Shown here one piece after another: positions 1-7,990 of a stretch of DNA of 64,000 bases. Below the pieces are notes generated by a model. The model was not told the DNA's origin. It saw only the letters and a program-made list of their open reading frames with translations, and did not search any database. Origin of the DNA: Cricetomys ansorgei (Eukaryota > Chordata > Mammalia > Rodentia > Nesomyidae); the NCBI GenBank assembly GCA_026225945.1, contig JAMJFZ010000199.1, positions 65,702,001-65,766,000 of the forward strand, given 5' to 3'. Made by a program: the position numbers and the translations under genes. The number at the start of each line of letters is the position of its first letter. Position 1 is the stretch's first letter.

Positions 1-1518
1 TTTAGTAGTAATCAGTTACAGATTTTGTGTGCTACCGTAGATGATTGGGCAGTGCTAAAATGTGGGTGTAGTGCAGAATTTGATAATCATTATCCTCAAC
101 ACCCTTTAATACAATTTTTTGAATCCCATCCTATTGTTTTTCCAAAAATAACTAAAAATAGCCCTTTAATTGGTGCTGCTGTTATATATGCTGATGGTTC
201 CAAAAATGGATGTGGATCATATAAATATAATGATGATGACCCTATGGTAATTCAGTTTGCTCCCGCCTCTCCTCAAATTATAGAATTAAAGATTGTTATA
301 GAAGTTTTTGATAAATTTAAAGAACCTTTTAATTTAATATTAGACTCGTTGTATGTGGTAAATATTTTAAAAGTTTTAGAAGCTACTGGTAAGATAAAGT
401 TAGGTAGTCCTATTTATAGTTTGTTACGGTTATTACAAAATTTAATATGGGAACGTAGATTTCCTTTCTTTGTGCAACATGTGCGAGCCCATACAGGATT
501 GCCTGGACCCATTAGTTCTGCTAATAATGAAGTTGATATGGCCACACGTAGAGAGTTTATTTTTACCAATATTTTGGATTCTCCAGTAGCGTTAGCTACC
601 CAATTTCATAAAAATTTTCATGTTAATGCAAAAACTTTACAAATAAAATTTAAACTCCCTAGAGAACTAGCTAGACAAATCGTGGTCCATTGCCCGGATT
701 GTGCCATCCATACTCACCCCCCCGGGGTAGGAGTAAATCCGAAAGGCTTGTTGCCTTTACATTTATGGCAAATGGACGTGACCCATTTTTCTGAATTTGG
801 AAAATTAAAATATGTTCATGTGTCTGTAGATACCTGCTCAGGTCTTATTTTTGCTTCCCCCTTGTCAGGCGAAAAGGCCAGAGATGTCATTCGCCACTGC
901 CTGGAGGCATGGGCAGCGTGGGGCAAACCTCAAGAATTAAAAACTGATAATGGTCCTGGCTATACAGCAGCCTCCTTTAAATCATTTTGTAACCAAATGC
1001 AAGTGTCCATAAAACATGGACTGCCTTATAATCCACAGGGTCAAGGAATAGTGGAAAGAGCACATCGTACTCTTAAAGAATGCCTAATGAAACAAAAAGG
1101 GGGAATTGGTCATGGCTGTACCCTGAGGGAACGTGTCTCCCTTGCCCTCTTTACTTTAAATTTTTTACAACTTGATGTAAATGGTTGCTCTTCTGCAGAG
1201 CGTCATACTAATTGGCATAATAATAAGAAGGGTTATGTCAAATGGAAAGATGTCTTGACTGGACAATGGAGTGGACCAGATCCTGCTCTGGCCTGGACAA
1301 GGGGTTCTGTTTGTGTTTTTCCACAGAATCAAGAAAATCCAATTTGGGTGCCGGAGAGGCTGACACGGATAATAAAAACAGTTCCTGATCACCAGGATAA
1401 AGATACACTCCCTGATTCAAGTGGTAACACTCCTATTGATGTTAATTCATTTGAGCCAAACTCTAGAGCTTTGGGCGGTGGCCAGGACATGGCCAGTGCC
1501 AATGCCGGTTCACAGTAA
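1..1518 (+). CDS. pol: Retroviral pol, 3' part: RNase H and integrase (partial)
   Basis: The frame is open from base 1 to the TAA at 1516-1518, so this is the C-terminal ~505 codons of pol; there is no true start here. The first ~55 codons fit the connection region. RNase H follows: its four acidic residues appear at codons 193 (D, in a YADGS motif), 283 (E), 343 (D) and 535 (D). Integrase then shows a zinc-binding H-x3-H (607, 619) and C-x2-C (691, 700), and a D,D-35-E catalytic triad at 775, 946 and 1054. A C-terminal domain with the usual tryptophan-rich WKD...GPDP region runs to about 1370. In the family these domains degrade the RNA strand of the hybrid and insert viral DNA into the host chromosome. 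No stop or frameshift is visible, unusual for an old copy. The tail overlaps the env frame. Whether it is translated is unknown. Confidence 0.93.
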   Translation, partial: FSSNQLQILCATVDDWAVLKCGCSAEFDNHYPQHPLIQFFESHPIVFPKITKNSPLIGAAVIYADGSKNGCGSYKYNDDDPMVIQFAPASPQIIELKIVIEVFDKFKEPFNLILDSLYVVNILKVLEATGKIKLGSPIYSLLRLLQNLIWERRFPFFVQHVRAHTGLPGPISSANNEVDMATRREFIFTNILDSPVALATQFHKNFHVNAKTLQIKFKLPRELARQIVVHCPDCAIHTHPPGVGVNPKGLLPLHLWQMDVTHFSEFGKLKYVHVSVDTCSGLIFASPLSGEKARDVIRHCLEAWAAWGKPQELKTDNGPGYTAASFKSFCNQMQVSIKHGLPYNPQGQGIVERAHRTLKECLMKQKGGIGHGCTLRERVSLALFTLNFLQLDVNGCSSAERHTNWHNNKKGYVKWKDVLTGQWSGPDPALAWTRGSVCVFPQNQENPIWVPERLTRIIKTVPDHQDKDTLPDSSGNTPIDVNSFEPNSRALGGGQDMASANAGSQ

Positions 1519-3166
1519 TTCAACAACACTTCCGGCTTTCTTTTCTACAAGTTGTATTGGAGATGTTCCCTGTATTATACCTTCGTTAGAGGAAAAATCT
1601 TATTCTTCTACAAATTTTTCCTTAGTTGGTACTCTTTGCTTTCATATAAAGCCTGATAAGTCAAAATTACCATGTATACATCTTATAAGAGGTGTTTTAG
1701 CCAATTGGCTGGATCCTCTTGGGAACAATAAGAATGACTTTGATACGATTATTGATGCGTTGAAGAAGGAGAATTCAGGACAGTTTGCAGGGAAAGGTGA
1801 TATAAGTATCTATGATAAAGTTTCATAAAAAATTACCACATTGATTATACTTCATAATGGCACAATGCCTGTTAGATCCAGTGTTTTTATCCAAAATTCC
1901 ACTAATAGACGTATACTTCCTTACTGCTCTCCATATCTAGAGTTTCCTCCTGTATTCTCTCCTTGTCAGAGCAGTGTACATAGACTTAAACAGATTTCCA
2001 AAGGATTTGAATTTTCTCCACCCGTACATAGATATATGCTTAAAAATAATTATAGTTCTGGCAGAGAAAATACATGGCCTTGGTATCAGTGGATATTATC
2101 CAATGAAGCAGGAGCGTTCACTAGTTTATCAGCTTTTGCTGGGCTACAAGGACAAAGTTTTGAATTAAAAAACATATCTGCTGTAAGACTTTATGATACT
2201 AATGGGGCAATTCTTACACAAATTCGTCCTAATGGGATGTTATTTAATATTTCACATGGCCCTCAAAGTGTATGCGTCAGACCACCATTTTTCTTTGTCC
2301 TAACCAATAACGATACCACAGACCAGATTAATTGTAATCAAACTGAAATTACCTGTTACTTGGCTGAGTGTTGGAACGGATCTTTCAGCCTTGCTTTTGT
2401 GGTGAAGCTTCCCACATTCGTTCCCATACCTGTGAGTGCCGATCCTAAAAATTTTCCGATTACTAACTTGTTGAGAGATAAAAGAGACTTCGGCATTACA
2501 GCTGCTATTATCTCTGCTATAGTTATTTCTGCGACGGCTGCTACTACTGCTGCTGTTGCCATGGCTAATCAAGTTCAAGCGGCTGAAACTATCAACTCGG
2601 TAGTGACACAAACAGCCACTGCCTTGACAACACAGGAGAAAATTAATGCCCATCTTGCTTCAGACATTCTATTAGTCAACCAGAGAGTTGATATTATACA
2701 AGAACAATTAAATGAACTTTATAACATCGTACAAATGTCATGTGTCTCCTCTCTTAAAGGATTGTGCATTACTCCTTTGCATGTTAACCATTCTCAGTTT
2801 ATCAATCAGAGTCGTCAACTGTCGGAATACCTTAAAGGAAATTGGTCACAACAGGCGGAACGGATGACCAGAGATTTACTCTCTCAGATTGCCAACCTGA
2901 ATGGAACTCGAGTGGATCCCATCACCCTTGGAGACTTCACCTCCCGGATTGCTAATGCCTTCTCCTTCTTTAAAGAGTGGGTGGGAATGTTTTTATTTGG
3001 GGCTGTGTTTCTTGCTGGTAGTCTACTCTGTATTTGGCTGCTGTGTAAGCTCAAGAGAAGCCATGATAGACATAAGACTGTTGTTTACCAAGCACTGGCT
3101 GCCCTAGATAAGGGAGAATCTCCCCAATGTTGGCTAGCCGCCTTACAAGACAATCAAGACATTTAA
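1439..3166 (+). pseudogene. env: Retroviral envelope gene, interrupted by one in-frame stop
   Basis: One reading frame is open from 1364 to the stop at 3164-3166 except for a TAA at 1826-1828. The first ATG is at 1439, inside the end of pol; another is at 1502. No convincing signal peptide is seen at either. The surface part has about ten N-glycosylation sequons and several cysteines. A furin-type RDKR site ends at 2485. The transmembrane subunit (~226 residues) follows: an Ala/Ile/Thr-rich fusion-peptide-like stretch (about 2492-2570), a heptad-like region, a C-x7-C loop (2741, 2765) without the third cysteine of gamma- and D-type envelopes, four more sequons, a membrane anchor (2981-3046) and a ~39-residue cytoplasmic tail. 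In the family Env mediates receptor binding and membrane fusion. With the stop, only a short surface fragment is predicted; reinitiation at the ATG at 1865 would lack a leader. Confidence 0.9.
1826..1828 (+). other. Premature stop codon (TAA) in env
   Basis: This TAA lies in the same frame as the env sequence on both sides, with no length change, so it is a point nonsense change rather than a frameshift. It sits about a third of the way through the surface subunit. It is the only disabling lesion seen in env within this window. Confidence 0.9.
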
Positions 3167-3496
3167 TTGCAGCCAGGGAGTCAAGTGGGTACTTGACTAG
3201 GAGGATACATGGCACATGGTCTTCCTGGAAATATACCTGATTGCATGGAGGTTTGATGACACAAAATGCCTCCCCCTGAAAAAAGGTCATCGAGACGGGT
3301 ATAGGAGGTATGGCCTATGGTGCATCGACAGGGCAAACATCCTATTACAATGTCTCTTTTCATTCCGTATGGAATCATAAGGGATTAGGTCACTGTTTCC
3401 CCCTCTGCCTGGGACAATCCCTTGATCGAGACTGATTCCAACAAGAAGTCTGTCTCTTGATCGGGAATGTACTCTTCTTTTGTCTTTTATACAAAT
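3167..3496 (+). other. Non-coding spacer between env and 3' LTR, with a perfect hairpin
   Basis: No retroviral frame continues here. Just after the env stop, 3179-3186 and 3191-3198 are perfect 8-bp inverted arms around a 4-nt loop. In D-type viruses and IAP elements this interval carries RNA export elements that let unspliced RNA leave the nucleus; a similar role here is only inferred from position. Confidence 0.6.
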
Positions 3497-3506
3497 AAGG
3501 GGGAGA
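3497..3506 (+). promoter_or_regulatory. Polypurine tract (plus-strand primer)
   Basis: An unbroken run of ten purines (AAGGGGGAGA) directly abuts the TG that starts the LTR. This is the standard position of the RNase H-resistant primer for plus-strand DNA synthesis and fixes the 5' boundary of the LTR. Confidence 0.9.
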
Positions 3507-3522
3507 TGTAGGATGCCATTCC

Positions 3523-3533
3523 AAGATGGCGCC
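3523..3533 (+). promoter_or_regulatory. YY1-like motif at the start of U3
   Basis: AAGATGGCGCC contains the AAGATGG core with a GC-rich tail recognised by YY1, which binds several retroviral LTRs and often represses them. The motif is seen; binding is inferred. Confidence 0.55.
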
Positions 3534-3637
3534 GGCTTCCAGACGGCTTAGTAGTAAACAACAGCTTTGCACATGCGCTACAGTTGAGAACAGCTTGGCT
3601 CTTAGTGACACACCCATAACTGGCCCGCAAAACAGTT

Positions 3638-3645
3638 ATGCAAAT
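3638..3645 (+). promoter_or_regulatory. Octamer motif (ATGCAAAT) in U3
   Basis: This is a perfect match to the POU-factor octamer (OCT1, OCT2, OCT4), about 50 bp upstream of the TATA box, the usual distance for an octamer-driven promoter. It could direct lymphoid, germline or early-embryo expression. Confidence 0.65.
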
Positions 3646-3694
3646 GAGATGCTGCAGAGGTAGCCTATCAGCATGAACCACGATTCCCACAGTG

Positions 3695-3701
3695 TATATA
3701 A
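3695..3701 (+). promoter_or_regulatory. TATA box of the LTR promoter
   Basis: TATATAA sits in a GC-richer context in the middle of the LTR. Transcription would be expected to begin about 25-30 bp downstream, near 3725, and in a 3' LTR could run into flanking host DNA. Confidence 0.8.
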
Positions 3702-3752
3702 GCGGCTTGCTCCTGGGGATCGGGGCCATTCTCTCCTGTATTCCATTTCCTG

Positions 3753-3758
3753 ATTAAA
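3753..3758 (+). terminator. Polyadenylation signal of the LTR (ATTAAA)
   Basis: ATTAAA is the commonest variant poly(A) signal. A GT/T-rich stretch from about 3778 to 3800 is a plausible downstream element, so cleavage is expected near 3770-3780. Confidence 0.7.
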
Positions 3759-3820
3759 CTGCCTTGAGAAGGAACCAGTCGTGTCATGTTTTCCTTGCTG
3801 GTCGAGGTTGGCACGGCACA

Positions 3821-3826
3821 AAATAG
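3821..3826. repeat. Presumed right copy of the 6-bp target-site duplication (AAATAG)
   Basis: Class II proviruses usually duplicate 6 bp on integration. The six bases after the LTR's terminal CA are AAATAG; the matching left copy would be outside the window, so this is predicted only. Confidence 0.4.
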
Positions 3827-4786
3827 TAGTTCCGTTTTTACTCATTGCACAATCTTTGAGAAAATTCCTAAGAGTGATCTAGCAGATAGTTTGATTATTT
3901 CTCCATGAAAAATAGAGATTTATAAAATAAAGACTTTTATTTTTAAAAATATATTCTTTTAAATATTGCATTTAAAATATGACTCAACTATAGGAAATAT
4001 CATGAAATTATACAAATAATTAAGATGATTAGATTAGACATATTAGGTAGGTAGGTTAGATATGGTTGTGGAACCAATAACCAAATGAAGCAGAAAAGAT
4101 TACCAAATATACAGAATTCCTTTCTGTCCCATACAAGTACCCATTTCTTCAGAAGTAACCTCTGACCTGACTCACTCCAGCACGCTGCAGTATACAAGTT
4201 CATTCAACTATAGTTGTATAAAATATGCATACCACATACTCCTTAGGGTCTGGCAACTGTCACTCACATCTTCTGTGTCATTCTTCTATGACATTGGAGG
4301 AATTTTCAGTTTTTAATTCACGTCATTCTGTAGTATTCTATAATGTGAAGGTATAAAAATTCGCACTCAATTTCATTAAGTGTGGGAAGTTTATAACTTT
4401 CAGGAGGTTTGAATAGTACCTCTATATGTGGTATGTCTGTGTGTGAAAACTAAAACTATATATTCCTATTTATCAAACTGTTGAGTCAGTTTGTATTTCC
4501 ATCAAGAACACATAAAAGTCACAGCTCTGTGATGGATTCACTGATGTTTCAAAGTCTAGATTCTGCATTCTATTGGCAGACAGGCTCATTTTAAGCCTTT
4601 ATCTGAAATCCTATTTTCTGAACTAATTCATACTGCTTCCTTATATTTAACATCACTGTGCTTGAGTCTCTATGTGAAATGTAGCTAATATCTACCTGAA
4701 GATGCTGAAGGACTTTAAAGACTATTCAAAAGTACTTGATAAGCACAAAAGTGCAATATGTACTCAGTAATGATCCATGATCACCA
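3827..4786. other. Host flank 3' of the provirus; nothing recognised
   Basis: AT-rich, CpG-poor sequence with no open frame of note. The pre-integration host locus begins here. There is no sign of a split gene across the insertion, although only one flank is visible. Confidence 0.6.
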
Positions 4787-5100
4787 GTAATAATAATGAG
4801 AATAATTATTATTACTATGACATTTTATAATAATAATATTACTATAATACATTATAGTAATATAGTAATATTATTACATGTTATATAGAACATATAATAA
4901 TATTACTATAATAATTATTAAAACTATTATACATATACTATATTATATATTATGCATATATTATATACTTATATGTTATATAATTATATTATATAATTAT
5001 GTAAATAATATACAATAATATTATGCACATTACATATTATGTAATACTATTATAATATTATTTAAATGTATAATAATAATAATAATACTAATAATAATTA
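4787..5100. repeat. ~310-bp A/T tract (TAA/TATA-rich, palindromic)
   Basis: The tract is nearly pure A and T, built from TAATAT, ATAATA and TATA blocks that occur in both orientations, so it can fold into cruciforms. Its right end runs into the T-rich tail of the antisense B1 at 5101, which suggests it grew from that SINE's A-tail. Confidence 0.85.
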
Positions 5101-5235
5101 TATTTTGTTTTGTTTTGTTGGAACAGGTCTCACTACATAGTCTCATCTATACTCAATATGTAGACCAAGCTGGCCTTGACTTCACAGTGATCCTACTACC
5201 TCTGCCTCCAAAGTGCTGGCCTTAAAGATGTATTT
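5101..5235 (-). mobile_element. B1 SINE (7SL-derived), antisense, 5' truncated
   Basis: The TTTTG-rich tail is followed by a block matching the complement of B1: the GTAGACCAAGCTGGCCTTGA region and the TCTGCCTCCAAAGTGCTGG region. The copy stops before the B1 start, so the element's 5' end is lost. Confidence 0.85.
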
Positions 5236-5840
5236 CACTCTGACCAGCCTATATTTGTTTGTAGATAAGGAAACTGTGGTCTATGATGGTTAAAAATCTC
5301 TAAGACACATGCTGTGGAGTAGAAAAACTGAATTAAATAGACAGAGGAATTCCAAATCAGATTTTGTTCTCCATGTGTAGCTAGTATTAGTATCATAAGA
5401 AAGGAATTCAGCTAACCTTTCTCCTAAACTGAAAACTAAATTTTGTGAATGTTTCATGAATGGTAAGTGGTTTGTTTCTGGTTTTCAAATTCTTGCTGTA
5501 GTTTACAGTATGTTCATTTCTATGACAGCTTCTTTCTTTTCCAGATGTGTTATAAAAATTCACATGTCCATACACATATTTTAATATGATTTTGAAATGT
5601 TGTAGAATGTATGTCAATAAATATTGGTGTGTTTGAATTTACTGATGTGTGTGTTTGTCCTCTAGAAATACCCATGTCATAATTACCCAATTAGAATATA
5701 GTAGATGCTTACAACCCAGAAAACTATTCCTCATGACTCTTCTGTTTCCAAGAATTACCTACCAGGATGGTCACATATGTAAAAATTTCATGATCCTAGT
5801 AAAAATTTATGCTAAAAAGTGGTCTCAATAAATATCTACT
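5236..5840. other. AT-rich sequence between two B1 copies; nothing recognised
   Basis: It contains only short frames of about 60-70 codons without family resemblance. It separates oppositely oriented B1 elements, so it could act as the loop of an RNA duplex if transcribed. Confidence 0.5.
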
Positions 5841-6003
5841 CGCCTGGTAGTGGTGGACACAACCATCCCGGCACTGGGAAGGCAGAGGCTGGTGGATCAT
5901 TGTGAGTTCAATGCCAGCCTGGAGAATAAGCCAGTCTGGAGAGGGATTCCAGAATGAGTTCCAGGACAGCCAGAGTTAAAACAGAGAAACACTGTCTCAG
6001 AAA

Positions 6004-6006
<3 letters not shown>
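5841..6006 (+). mobile_element. B1 SINE, nearly full length
   Basis: The B1 order is clear: degenerate CCTGGTAGTGGTGG start, GGCAGAGGCTGGTGGATC, GCCAGCCTGG, GAGTTCCAGGACAGCCAG, then GAGAAACACTGTCTC and an A-rich tail. A short insertion lies after GCCAGCCTGG. Confidence 0.92.
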
Positions 6007-6070
<64 letters not shown>

Positions 6071-6121
6071 GACACACACACAGACACACACACACACACA
6101 CACTCTCTCTCTCTTTTTTTT
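6007..6121. repeat. Compound microsatellite (TA)n-(CA)n-(CT)n-T(8)
   Basis: About 21 TA units (6007-6048) pass into CA units with two interruptions (6049-6102), a short CT run and eight T. It starts where the B1 A-tail ends. The VYIYIY-type open frames on the opposite strand are artefacts of this repeat. Confidence 0.97.
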
Positions 6122-6169
6122 CAATAGTACTTGTGGGGAAGAAATTTGTCAGTGATTCAACTTATCAGC

Positions 6170-6560
6170 CATTAAAAATTTTTATTGTTTTTACAATTTT
6201 GTACACATATACAATGTACCTTGATTAATTGCCTCCCATTATCCACTTCCCTGTCCTACAAAATCCCTTCCCAAGTTTCTCTTCTACTTTTGGGTCTTTT
6301 TCTCCCTCTAGACTCTTTTCTTTAATCATGCTTATCTGCATGAGCATGCATGGGGATTTTTGCTGGAGTGTACCAGTGGCTACACCACTAAGGAAAATGA
6401 CTCCTCTACTCCTATAACTTTTCATTATGTGTAGCACCTCTGAGAATGATGAGGTCTTGTGGGTCCCTGTCCCTTTCAGATTCTAGGAAATATCAGTCAG
6501 TTCAACTCCCAGTGTGACATTGCAGCACAAGTCAGGAGTGTTAGAAAGGGCATTTCTCAT
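6170..6560 (-). mobile_element. L1 3' UTR fragment, antisense
   Basis: The stretch from a T-rich start through the ACACATATACAATGTACCTT region and pyrimidine-rich CCTCCCATTATCCACTTCC is the complement of a rodent L1 3' end. The later part (TACCAGTGGCTACACC, AAGGAAAATGACTC) matches the 3' UTR further in. Short frames on both strands are non-coding. Confidence 0.7.
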
Positions 6561-7499
6561 AGTACAGTGTGCTCAGCTGGATAGATGAGGGCACTGAGAT
6601 CATAGATAGGCAAGTATATAGGCTCAACTGTATTTTATGTATTTGTACTGAGAATGCACTTATGTAATTTTGAACACCTTTTGTGCCCACTGGTACCTCT
6701 CTAGCCCAGTTCTTCTTGATAGTATTTGATAATAAATTAAGGTGTTCACCTTTATTATGGTTCTTCCCATGGCTACCTAGCAATATGAATACATGTAAAA
6801 TTGATGTCATACATGCAAATAAGAATCTTACATGTTATGGCTTTAGTGACAGCCTTACTTAGCACAGATGTTACATGTTCCTCAGTGACCAAGCTCATAT
6901 GAATTTATCCAGGGAAGACTTGAATTTGAGATCTTATATCAGAGGCAGGGATAAAACAGAGCCACAGGAAATCGATGAAAAGGAGAGACACAAAGTGAGG
7001 AACTGGATGTGGACCCCCAGATATAGCAAGTAGTCAGCCATTTGAAATACTTTTAAGTAATAAATCTCCATGCTCCATTTTTAGTGTGAGGAGCATTTAG
7101 AGTTCACTGGTGAATAAAAGGCAAGCAAGAGGCACAGAGACCTTGTATTCCCTAACTAGCAGCTGACGCTTGCTCGTCTGGGTGTTTTTTAGTTTATTTT
7201 AGGATTGCAAAGTTAGAGACAGTCTACTGTGTAACTGAACCCACAGAGTCCACTTAAGTCAAGTAGAAAAAAAAAATGAGTCTCCCCGAAGAAGTCAGCC
7301 AATGAGAAATCCAGGGAGTTGGTAAATGCTATTACTAATGTAAAAATAACTGTTTTGCACCAAGTTGGTATACCAGATAATTTTGCATTTCTCTAGGCCG
7401 ACACCTGACTTTGCAAAGACATAAAGTAAATTACTTTATTTTGGTGACTGAGTCATCAGGACTCTCACTGTGAAGTGAGGATCACCCCCTAAGTGGATA
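6561..7499. other. Non-repetitive AT-rich sequence; nothing recognised
   Basis: No repeat consensus, splice-flanked exon or RNA gene was recognised. An 89-codon minus-strand frame at 6541-6810 starts at the edge of the L1 fragment and resembles no known family. Confidence 0.5.
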
Positions 7500-7680
7500 C
7501 AGACCTGAGCTCAGCAAAAGGTAGCCACTTTAAATCCTGGACATGAGGGGCAATCTTGGGAAAGTTATTTCATGTTTCTGAGAATCTATTGCTACATTTT
7601 AAAATTTAGATGATAATGGTACCTAACACAGATCATTATCTCCGAAGACTCCATGAAAATCCACTGCTGTAGTTACTTCC
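7500..7680 (+). mobile_element. MIR SINE remnant
   Basis: A diverged MIR core is visible: a CTTGGGAAAGTTATTTCATGT block followed by CTGAGAATC, ATTTAGATGATAATGGTACC and an ending rich in CTCC/CATG, matching MIR's 'cttgggcaagtcactt... gataatagtacc' layout. Confidence 0.6.
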
Positions 7681-7759
7681 AGGATATGTATAACTCAGTG
7701 TCAGGACATCTTGCTTAGACCACTGTTCGCCCATCCTATCTGAACAGTTCTCTGACTGT

Positions 7760-7990
7760 GTCACCTCTTTTGAAGTTCTCACAGATTTTCACCCCAACAC
7801 TGAATTCATTATGCCATTTTCTGTGTTCCCAGAATGCTTGGCATGTTTCTCTTTCCTCTAAAGCTTTTCTCCTGATCTCCCCATTATGAGTTCTTCAAGG
7901 GCACAGATTGGATTCTTTTCATCCTTATGTCTCAGCAACAGCACTCGACAATGGAGGATCTGAATGCTTTTTTGTATTACCAGTAGCATG
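7760..7990 (+). mobile_element. L2 LINE 3' end remnant
   Basis: The block from TGTGTCACCTCTTTTGAAG through GCTTGGCATG to CATTATGAGTTCTTCAAGGG and CACAGATTGGATTC matches the conserved 3' end of L2 ('gctccatgagggcagggac'). Confidence 0.55.

Larger units (their letters stand above)
1..3820 (+). mobile_element. Endogenous betaretrovirus-like (class II) provirus, 3' portion
   Basis: The order RNase H-integrase, env, polypurine tract and LTR, all on one strand, is that of the 3' half of a provirus. The integrase core, a furin-type site in Env, a transmembrane subunit with two rather than three cysteines in its loop, and a short LTR of about 0.3 kb point to the class II (ERVK/betaretrovirus/IAP-like) group. 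The left edge cuts through pol, so gag, protease, most of reverse transcriptase and the 5' LTR are not visible. Coding damage seen here is limited to one stop in env. The 3' end is set by the TG...CA LTR termini. Confidence 0.93.
3507..3820 (+). repeat. 3' LTR of the provirus (314 bp)
   Basis: It begins TG right after the polypurine tract and ends CA at 3819-3820. Its TATA box (3695-3701) and ATTAAA signal (3753-3758) place U3 at about 3507-3725, R at about 3725-3775 and U5 in the last ~45 bp. The small size matches IAP-like class II LTRs. It has 11 CpG dinucleotides, far more than the flank, where about 4 occur in the next 620 bp. The 5' LTR is outside the window, so LTR divergence cannot be measured here. 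Confidence 0.92.

Noticed and set aside
5897..6124. Minus-strand frames with CVCVCV and YIYIYI runs
   Set aside because: Translation of the (CA)n/(TA)n repeat following the B1 SINE.
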